A DNA stretch of 64,000 bases from Manduca sexta (taxonomy: Eukaryota > Arthropoda > Insecta > Lepidoptera > Sphingidae). The notes under the pieces were generated by a model, which was not told the origin of the DNA, did no database searches, and saw only the letters and a list, made by a program, of their open reading frames with translations. Location of the stretch: assembly GCF_014839805.1 (NCBI RefSeq), contig NC_051115.1, forward strand, positions 4,400,600 to 4,464,599. The letters run 5' to 3'. Within the stretch, counting starts at the first letter, position 1. The number at the start of each line of letters is the position of its first letter. A program made the translations under genes and the position numbers. This document shows positions 31,112 through 42,724 of the stretch, one piece after another.

Positions 31112-31318
31112 CAGCAGACATCCTGCGGCTGATGATGTTGATGACCCTTCACCACTGTCCCTTAGCTGGACATCCTACGGCCGTTGATGACCCTTCATCA
31201 CTGTCCCTTAGCTAGACATCCTGCGGCTGATGATGATGATGACCCTTCACCACTGTCCCTTAGCTGGACATCCCGCAGCTGATGATGACGATGATGACCC
31301 TTCATCATTGTCTCATAG
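31112..31318 (+). repeat. Tandem repeat, about four units of 50-70 bp, GAT-rich
   Basis: Repeated block gatgacccttcaccactgtc then ccttagctggacatcc and a variable gatgatgat spacer. Unit length varies with the number of GAT triplets. Confidence 0.85.
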
Positions 31319-31599
31319 CCTACGAAATGCCAACCTACTGGATTTTTCTATTGCTGATTCTTACAGATTAACCGCCACCAACACATTGACAGCGAAAATG
31401 GACCAATCAGAAAATCTGGACAAACTTATAGATTACTTATTTTGTTTTAGTCTCACCATTACTAGTTAAGATGGTTTATTGAATTCTGTTAATCTACCAG
31501 ACAATAAGCTACCTTACGCAACTGACCTTAGAACTATAAATCACGCAACACCGCGACCTGACAAACTTGTCGTAAGTGAGTGGCGTGTAATGGATGAGT

Positions 31600-31740
31600 G
31601 TGGAGCGGAAGGGCGGAATGGGCGGAAAGGGGCGGAATGGGCGAAGGGGGCGAAAGCACACATAACACTAGGTGAATGTGTGGAACGTTTGTTAGGTGTT
31701 GGGCGAAAGGGGCGAAAAAGGGCGGAAGGGGCGGAAAGTA
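31600..31740 (+). repeat. G-rich simple repeat (ggcggaaa-type)
   Basis: Purine-rich low-complexity run of ggcggaa / ggcgaaa words in two blocks. The frame through it is not credible as protein. Confidence 0.8.
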
Positions 31741-31785
31741 ATTTATGGTTAGAGATGTAAGGAATAGAAGGCTTTAGACTGACCG

Positions 31786-32060
31786 TCTATATCATATGAA
31801 ATAAAGTCCCCAAAAGCTGTCGGTATGTGATCGATTTTCTCAAAATGTCCTTAACAGATTTTTGTACGATTTTTACTAAAAGATAGTGCAATTCTTGTAA
31901 GGTTTACGTTAGTAGATTACGGTTTTATGTAAATTGACTGAAACATAACGATTACTGTTGAAGACGCGTGGTAGGAAAATATCTCGTGGATCGGGATTTC
32001 CGTGGAAATAACTTAGTGACAAACTGATTCCCACGCAGGCGAAAACGCGGGTATAGCTAG
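31786..32060 (+). mobile_element. Helitron-like element, family 1
   Basis: TCtatatcatatgaaataaa at 31786, gatcgattttctcaaaatg, ending gcgggtatagCTAG at 32057-32060. Confidence 0.65.
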
Positions 32061-32199
32061 ATCACATTATGATGAACATTTCGTTCTTTACCTTTGAGAT
32101 TAAAGATGTCATAACTAAAGCAACCTATGATAATTTTATGTTACCCTGGTACCGCAAACATTAAGAGCCCATACTAACACATTCCAGTAAAAAAATAAT

Positions 32200-32497
32200 A
32201 AATGAAATGAAATGATTTATTTGAATCTGTAAAATGTTATACATTATTTAGATTCCGTCAATATTAACTCTACCACCAGTTCGGAAAGCAGTTTTCACCA
32301 GAGAAGAACGGGCAAGAAACTCTGGTGTTGCTCTTTTCAATCAGTTTAGGTTAAAGACATGATAAAGTAAGAAGAAAAAAAAAAACAAAAAAAAGTTTAG
32401 AGCAGTTCATTTATAGGCTCGTGAAATAAGGAATAAATTAATTAAATTTTTTATATGACTGCACAACCCTCTCAGGAATCATGAAATTTCTCTAAGC
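32200..32497 (-). repeat. Repeat D, reverse
   Basis: aatgaaatgaaatgatttat tail side, then gttatacattatttagattc, agttttcaccagagaagaac, and 3' words ccctctcaggaatcatg. Nearly identical to the copy at 39093. Confidence 0.85.
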
Positions 32498-32625
32498 AAC
32501 AAAGGTCACGTACTTCGACACCAAGACATACAATATTTCAACACTAGCTTGTACTCGGGACTTTGCTCATTTCAGTAATTTCTCGGAATAGTCATTAATA
32601 ATAATACTAGTCCTGTATTAGAATA

Positions 32626-33402
32626 GGTCATTTTGACATTGCGTTACTAAATGAAATCACATAATTCTTGAAAATAACACTAAAATAAGTTACTCGAGCC
32701 GTAGATGTAAAAGAAGCGGCGTTAGGCTAGTTGGTTGTGGAAGGGACTGCCGAGACGAATGTCCGCAGGTTCAAATCCCAAGGGCACACACCTCTGACTT
32801 TTCTAAAAAATTATGTGTGTATTCTTTGTGAATTATCGCTCGCTTTAACGGTGAAGGAAAACATCGTGAGAAAACCTGCATATCTGAGAATTTCTCTATA
32901 GGAATTTTCGAGGGTGTGTGAAGTCTATCAAGCCGCACTAGGCCAGCGTGGTGGATTGAAGCCTATTCCCTCTCAGTAGTAGAGGAGGCCCGTGCCTAAC
33001 AGTGGGACAGTATATAATACAGGGCTGTTATTATCATATTATTATTATTAGATGTAAAATAAAAAAGTGTAAGTTTCGATCAAAATAAATATTAATAAAA
33101 AGTAATTTTAATTTTACGCGCCCTAATGCCACTACTACTACTCTAAGAGAATTCGTCGCAGCGACAACATACTTTCAGTCCGTAATAAAGGCACACACTA
33201 TATTCGCATTAAACTACAAAATGACTGAAAACTAAAACTGAAGTTTTTGGTGAAAATATTTGTTATTTATTTTTATTTCAAATAAAACTTTTTTTGGATT
33301 TTATAGCTAATTTCTAACATTCGCGTAGACATAAGAAATCATTGTTCATTATTCTTGATAATATTTGGCACAATGTCAGCAGAGGTAAATACGAGTATCT
33401 GT
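32626..33402 (+). mobile_element. TIR element F, split by SINE A and by a Penelope-type fragment
   Basis: The left TIR region (ttttgacattgcgttac) is followed by family sequence to gccgtagatgtaaaa, then a SINE, then aagtgtaagtttcgatcaaa. A small piece with ttctaacattcgcgtagaca (about 33265-33345) is also inserted. The right end is decayed. Confidence 0.75.
32713..33049 (+). mobile_element. SINE family A with TSD agatgtaaaa
   Basis: Full head-to-tail SINE (head gcggcgttaggctagttggt, 3' end cagtatataatacagggctg plus an ATT tail). The word agatgtaaaa is at 32703-32712 and 33050-33059; uninterrupted copies of element F have it once. Confidence 0.9.
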
Positions 33403-33690
33403 TTTTAAATAATTTATAAATTATATGTGACAAACATACAAAAATAAAATCTATATTAGTTTAGATTTTTTTGTTTATTTCTAACCTCTATTTTATACCT
33501 AAGGAAAGGCGAGAAGACATACAACATCGATCTGTTACTATAACGATATAGTTTTTGGGTGAATTGGAACGTGCGAGTGACGCCGACACGCGTGATGGAT
33601 GTGTCACGCGCGGGACGAGCGGCGAACTGGGGCGGACTAGTGGAATCGGGAGCGAATGGGGAAAGAAGGCGAAATTATATACAAAAATTA
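33403..33690. other. No recognised feature
   Basis: AT-rich start, then a GC-richer part (33560-33660) with no frame identified. Confidence 0.3.
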
Positions 33691-33691
33691 A

Positions 33692-33979
33692 CTAGTTGAC
33701 CCGACAGACGTTGTCCTGTCTTAACTATGTATGCACGCGCGCATTCTGTCGATCGCTGACAGTTATTTGAAACCACTGACAGTTATGTAAAATTAATATT
33801 GTCATTAAGTTTTATTAAATTTTATTATTTTCCGCGCAATTTTTAAATTTTTTCTTTCATAAGAACTTTCCCTTGACAATAACAAACACTACAAAAAAAA
33901 TAGTGAAATCGGTCCAGCTGTTCACGCGTGATGGCGTGACCAAGGGAAATAGGGATTCATTTTTATATATGTATATAGA
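33692..33979 (-). mobile_element. Helitron-like element, family 2, reverse, intact ends
   Basis: A|CTAG at 33692, ttgacccgacagacgttgtc, gttcacgcgtgatggcgtga, tatataGA|T at 33978-33980. It serves as the uninterrupted reference for the 9126 copy. Confidence 0.85.
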
Positions 33980-34784
33980 TTATTGCTGGCGGACAGAGAC
34001 GAACGCGTGAGATAGACAGTGAATTTAGAAAGAGGGTGAAACTATGTTCCAAAAATATGTCTCATTTCTGGTGACGTAAACACTGCTGAAGATGATAAAA
34101 TTGATACTAGCAGCGGATAGGGAACACTAGTAACATAAGTGGCGAATAAAGGAGGCGAAATGGTATATCAATACCATGATATAAATAAAATTCTATAATA
34201 TTTTGCGTTTTCTATATTTTAATTTCTCCCTAAATAACTTAAACGCTGTCATTGGCGCTAGACTTAAAAAAAATTACATACAATCACGCTTTTCCCGTTG
34301 TAGTGGTAGGCAGAGGTGTAACACAATTAACTAGCCATGTTAGGGTTATGAAGTAAGTAACAAGTTATTTACATTACGCTTATTTATTTACAATAACACT
34401 TAAACAACGTAGGTAATGCAGTCCAAATAAGTTTTCACGAAAATATTACACAAAAAACACTACAATTGGTAAAAAAAGAAACGAAATAAAATACACAACA
34501 CTATAATTACCATAAAAAAGTTCAATATAAATAATTATATTAGAAAATATCGCATTTAGAAACCCATATCGCAATACAACAGAATTAATAAATAAACAAA
34601 CTACTGGCGGTAATACATTCTCATTCAGACGATTTTAAATGAACCGTTCGGGGCTTCATAATATAAATAATGATTAGACTATAAGCTCCAAATATTTGAA
34701 TATAACATGCTAGGTTTTGCCCGCGACGTTGCCTGCTGGAAAACCTTTCATCTCGTGATATCGCACTTCAGAGCGAAACTTGCC
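33980..34784. other. No recognised feature
   Basis: About 800 bases of AT-rich DNA without matched repeats. Confidence 0.3.
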
Positions 34785-34985
34785 TATATTAAAATTAAAC
34801 TACTTTTCGGATTCTATCACGGTTTTTTATATTTTATTTTTCTCTCGACGTTTCGAAGACTTTGCAGCCTTCATGGTCACGGGGGGGACTGAGGTGTCGG
34901 GAGAAAACTAAAATATAAAAAACCGCGATAGAATCCGAAAAGTAGTTTTATTTCAATGTCTAACATTCGCGTAAACATTAGATAT
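34785..34985. mobile_element. Fold-back copy of Penelope-type flank repeat
   Basis: Arms with aaactacttttcggattct and its reverse complement, agaatccgaaaagtagttt, face each other across about 100 bases containing gactttgcagccttcatggt. The inner protein-coding segment is deleted. Confidence 0.75.
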
Positions 34986-35162
34986 TTTTTATTCACATCC
35001 AGGTTTACACTTAGACTCGAGTTCTTATATTGTCCGTACATAACCACATGCTGCCAATGTTGAAACCATACTAAAGTCAAGTGCACGGATTGCAGTACAG
35101 CTGAGTTTAACACATTTAATGTTCGGACCGTCAGATTTAGTACATAGTGCATATATATCGAT
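34986..35162. repeat. Repeat L, copy 1
   Basis: tccaggtttacacttagact, cgagttcttatat, then collinear diverged sequence shared with 38461-38660. Confidence 0.75.
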
Positions 35163-35213
35163 GCCCTAAGATGATGGCGTTAATATATTTGTTTTTAAGA
35201 AACTGCTGCTTGC

Positions 35214-35405
35214 TGTTGGTAGGATATCTTTTATCCGCCCGGATAGCGACCGTACACAAGATGTTAAAACCGGCCACAGTGGCACACGAAACTGTCGCGT
35301 TCCGAGATTAGCCTGTGTATATTCGATTCCAACAGGCCGGCATAACTCTCTCGTCAGTCAACATTCTATTGCACCAGTCCACTTATCATGAGGTGCAATG
35401 GGTCA
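35214..35405 (+). repeat. Repeat C
   Basis: gttggtaggatatcttttat, ccggatagcgaccgtacaca, tcagtcaacattctattg. 3' end truncated. Confidence 0.7.
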
Positions 35406-35408
35406 CAT

Positions 35409-35545
35409 TTTTCATTAATGCTCCGCTCCTATTAGTCATAGCGTGATGTTATATAGCCTATATCCTTCCTCGATAAATGGGCTACCCACCACTAAAATAA
35501 TTATTAAATTCTAACCAGTAGTTCTTGAGATAAGCGCGTTAAAAA
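35409..35545 (-). repeat. Single unit related to the Helitron 123-bp tandem repeat
   Basis: tccgctcctattagtcatag, cgtgatgttatatagcctat and agtagttcttgagat are the reverse complement of the unit tandemly repeated at 51003-51494. Confidence 0.6.
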
Positions 35546-35564
35546 AAACCCCTTCAGCTTTATA

Positions 35565-36140
35565 CAGGGTTATTTTTACATTGCGTTACTAAATGAAACC
35601 ACATACTTATCTACTTGGAAATAACACTACAATAAGTTTCTTGAGCCGTAGATGTAAAATAAAATAGTGTAAGTTTCAAACAAAATAAATATTAATTAAA
35701 TGTAATTTAAATTTGACGCGCCCCAATGACACTACTACTACTCTAAGAGAAATCGTCGCTGCGGCAACATTATACTTTCAGTCAGAAATACACCCACGCA
35801 TGCAACCTATTCAAATTAAACTACAGAATGAACAAAAAGTCTGAAAACTAAAACCAGAATTTTTGGTGAATATATTCGTTATTAAGGCGATACCTCGAGG
35901 TCCATTTTCATACATTTTGTTTCACCTTTAATCTGGGTAACTAAACAAGTATTGGCAAGTAAAGAATTTAAATTCACGTCTAGTTAGTGATTAGTTCTCG
36001 CAGTTGAAAGAAAAACGTAAAAATAATTAATAATCATGGATATTTCTGCCTTTAAAATTTCGTCATATTAAATACAATGTCAGCAAAGGTGAAGACGAGT
36101 ATGTGGTTTCATTTAGTAACGCAATGTCGAAATGACCCTG
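35565..36140. mobile_element. TIR element F with internal insertion, TSD tata
   Basis: TIRs cagggttatttttacattg and caatgtcgaaatgaccctg, flanked by tata on both sides. An extra 170 bases (about 35880-36055) not present in other copies lie inside. Confidence 0.8.
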
Positions 36141-37010
36141 TATAATAGTATAGATAAATTCGTATGTTTTACGTAACACCGTTGGACAGACCAGATTAGA
36201 GACGTCTGCCACCAAGTTCTATAACTAGTTGAAGATGCAATGAACAGAAACCGGTGGAGACAAATAATCCGCTCTAAATGCAGTACATGCAATGATGACC
36301 TCGATTCGGGGCTGTAGCTAGACTTGAATTTAAGGTAGGACAGCTGTGGTTACAGCTAGGGCGGAAGTAAAAATGTTACTAGATCTGATCTGATCAATCG
36401 ATTTTTGGCTTTCTTGACTTCTGAACTTGAATGAGTGAGGTTAATACTTACGTAATTGTAAGGGTAATATACAGATTGTAACAAAACACCCTCGAAAGGC
36501 GTTATTCCATCTATCAATACGAATAGCTCTTACCATGGAACCAACTTCCAAATCGTGGAATAAAAAACCCGCTGCTCCATATATTTTGATAATAGTTATG
36601 TATAATTTAGTTGATTATTGAGTAGGGCATTAGTATTTTAAGATAGGGCATTGCCCCACAATGCTTCCTACTAGCTATGGCCCTGCCTTGATCCCAATCA
36701 TGAGGACCAACTACAGAGAGGAAGAGGTACAATACAATAGTTTTATACGTATAATCATTTGTTTATTGTTTGGCTGAAAACAAATACCAAACAAGACTCC
36801 TTTATACGTATTTTGTTCAGTTTGAATCCATCATTCTAGTACAAAACACATTACAAAGTGACTATCCATTTGAGTTTCCCTACCGATGTTCGCGAAAGCA
36901 CTTAGCACCATTATCTTAAGTATAATTTATTACGAACTGGAGACACAGATTATGTTAACCTAAGAATTAGTCCCGACTCCGCATGAATAAAACGGAATAT
37001 AGATGATTTT
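36141..37010. other. No recognised feature
   Basis: About 870 bases with no frame or repeat placed. Confidence 0.3.
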
Positions 37011-37015
37011 TGGTG

Positions 37016-37285
37016 GTAGGTCTCTCATACGTGAGAGTCCGCCTGGGTAGGTACCACCGCAATGTCTATTGCCACCATGCAGCAGTGTTGTGTTCAGGTT
37101 TGAAGAACATTAAAGCCAGTGTAACTACTGGACATAAGACAGGATCTCAAGTCTCAGGCGAGCGCAGTGGAATACTAAACACTTTGTAATTCAATGTGTT
37201 GGTGTTTCTACTGTTTATGGATCGTATCGCTTACCATCAGGCGAACGGCAAGCTCGTCTCGTCATACAAAGCAAAAAAAACATCC
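37016..37285 (+). repeat. Repeat G, complete reference copy
   Basis: ggtggtaggtctctcatacg, gagtccgcctgggtaggtac, ccagtgtaactactggacat, gcgagcgcagtggaatacta, gtttatggatcgtatcgctt, ctcgtctcgtcatacaaagc and an A-rich end. Family of at least five copies here. Confidence 0.8.
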
Positions 37286-37299
37286 AGGAACGCGGCTAT

Positions 37300-37495
37300 T
37301 TCTTTTCAAAATTACGTGTGCATTATCTATTATCGTTTGCTTTAACGGTGAAGGAAAATATCGTGAGGAAACCTGAATACCTGAGAAGTTCTCTATAGGA
37401 ATTTCGAGGGTGTGTGAAGTTCCGCATTACAGCGTAGTGGACTAACCTAAGCCTTAGTAGAAGCCGTTCCCAGCAGTGAGATAGCATAAAACACA
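37300..37495 (+). repeat. SINE family A, 5'-truncated
   Basis: From tgctttaacggtgaaggaaa to the cagcagtgagatagc end; head missing. Confidence 0.75.
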
Positions 37496-37806
37496 ATGGT
37501 ATTCATTTCTTGGTATCTTCTTTACAGAAATAATCTTCCGTGTGCGCGTCGCTTTACACAAAGAAAAACCCCATCCCACCAATCCCTCAGGAACCGTAAC
37601 AAAGTAAATCCAAACTCGTTCTGTTAACCGGCTGATTCCCGGAAACTGCTCCCGAGGGACGCAGCCGCTCTCAATCACTCCTGAGGGATCTAGTGAAGTT
37701 CGCTCTATAGGTTCATTCTGGTATATTTAAGTACTAATTTGTTGTATTAGCTGATATTGTGTAGGTTTTAATTGTAAGATAGATGTTTTATTTGTGAATG
37801 ATGTGT

Positions 37807-38103
37807 AAGCGGGTTTAGCCTAGTTGTGTGTGGAACGGACAGCGGTGACGAATGTCCGCAGGTTCAAAACCCAAACACACCTCTGACTTTTCTAAAATTA
37901 TGTGTGTATTCTTTGTGAATTATCGCGTGCTTTAACGGTGAAGGAAAACATCGTGAGTAAACCTGCATGCCTGAGAAGTTCTCTACAGAAATTATAATGT
38001 GAAGTCTGCCCGCACTACAGCGTGGTGGACTAAGGCCTAATCCCTCAGTAGAGGAGGCCTGTGTAGCAGTGGGACAGTGTATACTAGGCTGATGTTATTA
38101 TTA
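37807..38103 (+). mobile_element. SINE family A
   Basis: Head gtttagcctagttgtgtgtg, B-box ggttcaaaacccaaacacac, 3' end gtgggacagtgtatactagg plus ttatta tail. Confidence 0.85.
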
Positions 38104-38324
38104 AAATCTAAGTCAATGATATTACAAAAGCCATACGCTACAACAAATAAAATGAAAAAGTGTTCCGCACGCACACATACACATACTGAACATTGACGTG
38201 TGTGAAAGAAATGACGTAATGAAAACAGCACCAACAATAGAGACAGCTAGCAATTATCACATAGTGTGTACAAACATTTAATTCGAATATCGAGTTTTCT
38301 TGCGTCCTAATGACATATTTACGT

Positions 38325-38660
38325 TGACGTATATTCTATAGACACGAACATCCATGTAAACTATTTGTTCAACATCTGAACTAAAATGGCGACTAAAACG
38401 TCACTGTTATAACCTATTTATTAATTTGAACAACAAATAATTTTACTTATATGACTAATATTTTTTATTCAAATCCAGGTTTACACTTAGACTCGAGTTC
38501 TTATATCATGAGCGCCACTCCGTACACAACCACAAGCTGTCAATATTGACCATACTAAAGTCAGTTTGAATGGATGACAGTTCAATTCAGTTGAACACAG
38601 TGAATGTTCGGAACGCCAAATCTAATACGTAGTACACATATAACGATGATCATGAACTTT
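38325..38660. repeat. Repeat L and associated 60-bp word
   Basis: 38325-38392 matches 7133-7195. 38461-38660 matches 34986-35162 (tccaggtttacacttagact). Probably parts of one worn element. Confidence 0.6.
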
Positions 38661-38857
38661 GGAATGAACTCCCTGTAACGGTGTTTCCCGAGCACTATGA
38701 CTTGTCCTTCTTTAAACAAGGCTTGCAAAAAGTGCTTACTACCCGGTAGCCAACGACTTGCTGTGTCTCTGGCTTTGCTTTAGTCCATGAGCGGCGGATG
38801 CTGCTTACCATCAGGTAGACCTCTCGCTCTTTTGCATACTAAAGCATAAAAACAAAA

Positions 38858-38933
38858 CATTTTGCCCGACCCGGCATTCGAAACTTGGATTTCTAAGCGG
38901 TCTCGTATGCAATACTACAACGACATTGAGGTA
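38858..38933 (-). repeat. SINE family B head fragment
   Basis: tttgcccgacccggcattcg followed by aaacttgg and a degraded tRNA-like head. Confidence 0.6.
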
Positions 38934-38979
38934 CACATAACACATTAATAACCTACTTAACAATTTGTTTTTATACGTA

Positions 38980-39525
38980 CACAACAAAGTGACCGCACTG
39001 GACTTAATAGTGAGTGAAGTGGGCTCCAATAGAATGTCGACTGACGAGGGATGATTACCCGACAGTCGACACAATTACGTCTACCGGATATATGAAATGA
39101 AATGAAATGAAATGATTTATTTGAATCTGTAAAATGTTATACATTATTTAGATTCCGTCAATATTAACTCTACCACCAGTTCGGAAAGCAGTTTTCACCA
39201 GAGAAGAACGGGCAAGAAACTCTGGTGTTGCTCTTTTCAATCAGTTTAGGGTACAGACTACAGTACATGATAAAGTGAAAAGAGAAAAAAAAAGTTTAGA
39301 GCAGTTCATTTATAGGCTCGTGAAATAAGGAATAAATTAATTTAAATTTTTATATGACTGCACAACCCTCTCAGGAATCATGAAATTTCTCTATTATCCT
39401 TATAATTATTTCCTCCCATATACATAGGCTGATCCCGGAACGCGACACTTACACGGCCACTATGGCGTTAACACCTTATTTACAGTCGATATCCGGACAG
39501 ATCTAAATATCCTACCACCAACAAA
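38980..39525 (-). repeat. Repeat C, reverse, split by repeat D
   Basis: Left part ends ...accggatat at 39090. The right part resumes atacataggctgatcccgg at 39420 and ends cctaccacca. Removing 39093-39417 restores the family order. Confidence 0.85.
39093..39417 (-). mobile_element. Repeat D inserted in repeat C, TSD atata
   Basis: (TGAAA)n-type tail at the left, body as at 32200. atata stands at 39088-39092 and 39418-39422. Shows that D is a mobile sequence younger than this copy of C. Confidence 0.8.
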
Positions 39526-39816
39526 TTAACATTAAAAATCCTTAAATTATACTTATTTAAGCTTTTAATCCAAGGTTTACGTTAAGAAATTCGCACCTCG
39601 GCTGAGATTTGGCGAAATGTTAGTAATTACCAATTAAACGGTAAGCCCCGGCTAAACGCATTAGTTATGGAGGGAGGGAGTGGGGAGACGGAGGCGGCGA
39701 TGAAGTAAGAGTTTGTACACACGAGACGGTATGCTAAGGGAGTAAGGTTGATTTTTCAGTAGTTACTTATCACTATCTTTCCGCTATAACTTTTGTCTGA
39801 CTTGCTTGATATGTAT

Positions 39817-40101
39817 CAAGACACCGCTATAGAGAAACAGATGGTTGCGTTATGGAATGGGATGATTCCCAGTCAGGCAGATGTAGTGACCGGCCGCGGC
39901 CCCTCCGACAGTTCCTGTTCACAGGTGGTATATGCAACGCGTCGCTCGAATTGTGCAAGCGTAATCCAGGATCTTCTGTCGCCATCTTGCGTGATTGCTA
40001 TGCGATAAATCACTATAGTTGTGTTAATACCACATAGGTCTTCTCGTAGTTCCATTGATGTTAATGAGATGGCGGCATGTATACTAATTGTACCGCTACA
40101 G
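39817..40101 (+). repeat. Repeat I
   Basis: gaaacagatggttgcgttat, agtgaccggccgcggcccct, tcgccatcttgcgtgattgc, ending taattgtaccgctac. Confidence 0.75.
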
Positions 40102-40204
40102 GTATATTATCAATCAAAATTGTTGAAAAACTGTTAAACATAATGTTGTTTGTGGCATAATGTTTTTGTTGCCTTTTTCATGTGAATATAGTTTGTTGTG
40201 TGTC

Positions 40205-40275
40205 GGTTTTTACGATTCCGATTTAATTAAATGTAGAACTGAATCCCGGGCTTTTGCAACCTTCCAACCACCATA
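40205..40275 (-). pseudogene. Penelope-like endonuclease tail fragment
   Basis: The minus strand reads GWKVAKARDSVLHLIKSES, close to the tail at 2857-3223 (GWKLAQAWDPVLHLIKSDP). An isolated dead fragment. Confidence 0.5.
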
Positions 40276-40479
40276 TATTGTAGCGACTTTTTAACCGCAG
40301 CTTGTTTTTAAACGCCGCGTGTGTACTCTGTAAGGCGCTCGCGAACAACTCCGTTTAATTTCCGGCGCGCACTTAATTACCGTAACGCGCAGATTGGGCG
40401 CAGAGCAACGCAAATACGAGCTAGTAGCTCGTTTGGTCGTTCAGCAATAGATTTTTTTTATTAGCATCATGTATATTAC

Positions 40480-40568
40480 TGGTGGACTAAGACCTAATCC
40501 CTCTCAGTAGTAGAGGAGGCTCGTGCCCAGCAGTGGGACAGTATATAATACAGGGTTGATATTAATAT
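40480..40568 (+). repeat. SINE family A, 3' end only
   Basis: ggtggactaagacctaatcc and cagtgggacagtatataata. Confidence 0.75.
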
Positions 40569-40624
40569 ATCGATACAGCTCTAATTAAAAAAAAACCATT
40601 TTTTTTCAACTGAATATGCTTGCT

Positions 40625-40850
40625 AGTGGTAGTATATTTTATTTCCGCCCCGATAGCGAGCGTACACAATGTGTTAAAGCCCGCCATAGTGGCACACGTG
40701 TGTCGCGTTCCGGGATCAGCCTGTGTATATCCAGTTCCAACATAATTGTGTCGACTGAGGGGTAATCATCTCTCTTCGACATTCTATTGGAGTCCTCTGC
40801 AATTACCATTAAGTGCATCGGGGCCACGTTTCTGTGCAAAAGTAAAAAAA
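40625..40850 (+). repeat. Repeat C
   Basis: ggtagtatattttatttccg, gtcgcgttccgggatcagcc, and a final run of 11 A. Confidence 0.8.
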
Positions 40851-41503
40851 AAAATAACAAGATGAGTAAGTAGCTCGTCTGGTCGTACTTCGTCCATTAG
40901 AACATTTTTTATTACTAGCTTGAAAAAGACCTTATTCTAAAGATAAGTGTAGTATTACTCTACAATAATATAGCTAAAACAGATCTTCCTTCAATTAGGC
41001 CGTGCCTAATAGATAGATATAGGCCAGTATTCTCATCAACACATTAGGACAACTATACGTTAAACACCTCACAAATAAAACATGCTACAAATATAATTAT
41101 CAACTGTTTTATTTTAAATCCATAACGTTCATAAAGGAATAAATAAAATAATGCCTAGGTATTACAATCTTTCACTATAATTTAGATACTAACACATTTA
41201 CATTTTTTTTAAATTAACAGAATAATTTCTTAATTTACCTTATATTACTGCCAAGGCACTTAGGTGTTCGATCTTCCAGCTAGTCACCACTTTCAACCGC
41301 CCGTCCCTGACAAAGGCTCCCGACCAAGTGCCTTGCAACGTTACACTTTTTAAATAACGGCTTCGGTATTGCCAGTATTTTATAATATTTCAAATATATG
41401 CTGACAATACTAAATTACAATTTAGTAATATTAATAATTTTAAATTAAGACCTAACATAAGTATTTCCGTACTTTTATCACTGAGTAGGCAGGTAGGTAG
41501 GTA
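40851..41503. other. No gene; 10-bp stem at 41252-41335
   Basis: caaggcactt (41252-41261) and aagtgccttg (41326-41335) can pair around a 64-base loop. No known RNA recognised. The remainder is AT-rich. Confidence 0.3.
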
Positions 41504-41592
41504 GGCAGAGGCGCAGCTGGTACACCTACTTACTGCCCAATTTTCGTCCCATGATAGAGGCGAGGCTCTCGTCAATGGCACAAATTCCAGAC
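41504..41592 (-). repeat. SINE family B, partial
   Basis: cccaattttcgtcccatgat and ggcacaaattccagac. A head-like word, cccgactcgggtatcgaacc, appears 320 bases on at 41911, so the copy may be split by unrelated DNA. Confidence 0.55.
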
Positions 41593-41964
41593 CAAATATC
41601 TGTTAACAAACACCGACAGTACTAAATAGCCATGTGATGGTTAATACTATAATATTGTTATTATATAATTGTTAAACACTATCTGCTACCTCTTATAATT
41701 GCTCAGTTTTATTACACTATTTATTCATTAATTCGTATTTTGGACTTATCGATGAATTATGAAATTGCTGATTTGACACATTTGTAAAAGTATAAATGCG
41801 GTAATGCGTAAGACATAGACTAAAAGGTTACTCTGCTGGAAATATGATATTCGCATAACAAATATAGTTTTAGTACCTACTTTTATTTACTGTTTAACAT
41901 ATCCATTGGCCCGACTCGGGTATCGAACCCAAGACCTCATCATTACAAATATTATATTTCATGA

Positions 41965-42252
41965 TACCTGAGAGGATTGTGCTCTCGTATGGAAATTTCT
42001 TTTATTACCTATTTTACGAACATATAAATGAACTGCTCTAAACAGCAATAAAAAGAAAATAATTGTTATTTTTGTCTTTTCTGTGTATAATACTGCAGTT
42101 TTTACCTTAAACTGATTTTGAAAAGAGCAACACTAGTTTCTTGCCCGTTCTCTGGTGAGAACTGCACGAACTGTTAGAGTTAATATTGACGGAATCTAAA
42201 TGCATAACATTTTACAGGTTCAAATAAATTATTTCATTTCACTTCATTTCAA
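41965..42252 (+). repeat. Repeat D, forward
   Basis: Reverse complement of the 17148 and 39093 copies: gagcaacactagtttcttgc, agttaatattgacggaatct, ending aaataaattatttcatttca plus cttcatttc. Confidence 0.8.
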
Positions 42253-42466
42253 CGCCACCGAAGCATTCATAGAGTTTCGAACTCCCAACATCCGTATGCA
42301 AACTTTAAGCATAAAATCTATAAGGATTATAGATCTGAAGGCATCTCCTAGCCATGTCCCAGTATTGCAGTTGTCAACTATTTTAATAAACAACTTGATG
42401 AAGTCTCGGTATTAGACTCTTCAGTCTTTCAGTCTTAAAGGGTAGGCAGGGGCACAACTAAAATAC

Positions 42467-42724
42467 ATTTTGACATTGCGTTACTAAACGAAACCACATA
42501 CTTGGAAATATCATTTTAAAACTTACTTGAGCTGTAGATGTAAAATAAAAAGGGTATGTTTCGAACAAAATAAATATAATATTATTGCACATATCTACAT
42601 CATGCCTATATCCATCATATACAGGGTAATTTTTACATCGCGTTACTAAATGAAACCACATACTTATCTACTTGGAAATAACACTGCAATAAGTTACTTG
42701 AGCCGTAAAATAAAAGAAGTGTAT
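42467..42724 (+). repeat. Two partial TIR-element F ends, second cut by the BEL element
   Basis: ttttgacattgcgttactaa at 42468 and cagggtaatttttacatcgc at 42622, both followed by family sequence. The second stops at the left LTR boundary. Confidence 0.75.

Noticed and set aside
31479..31760. 93-codon frame MNSVNLPDNK...
   Set aside because: The second half is a G-rich simple repeat read as protein; the first half has no support.
41252..41335. Possible microRNA-like hairpin
   Set aside because: Only a 10-bp stem around a 64-base loop; no extended pairing.
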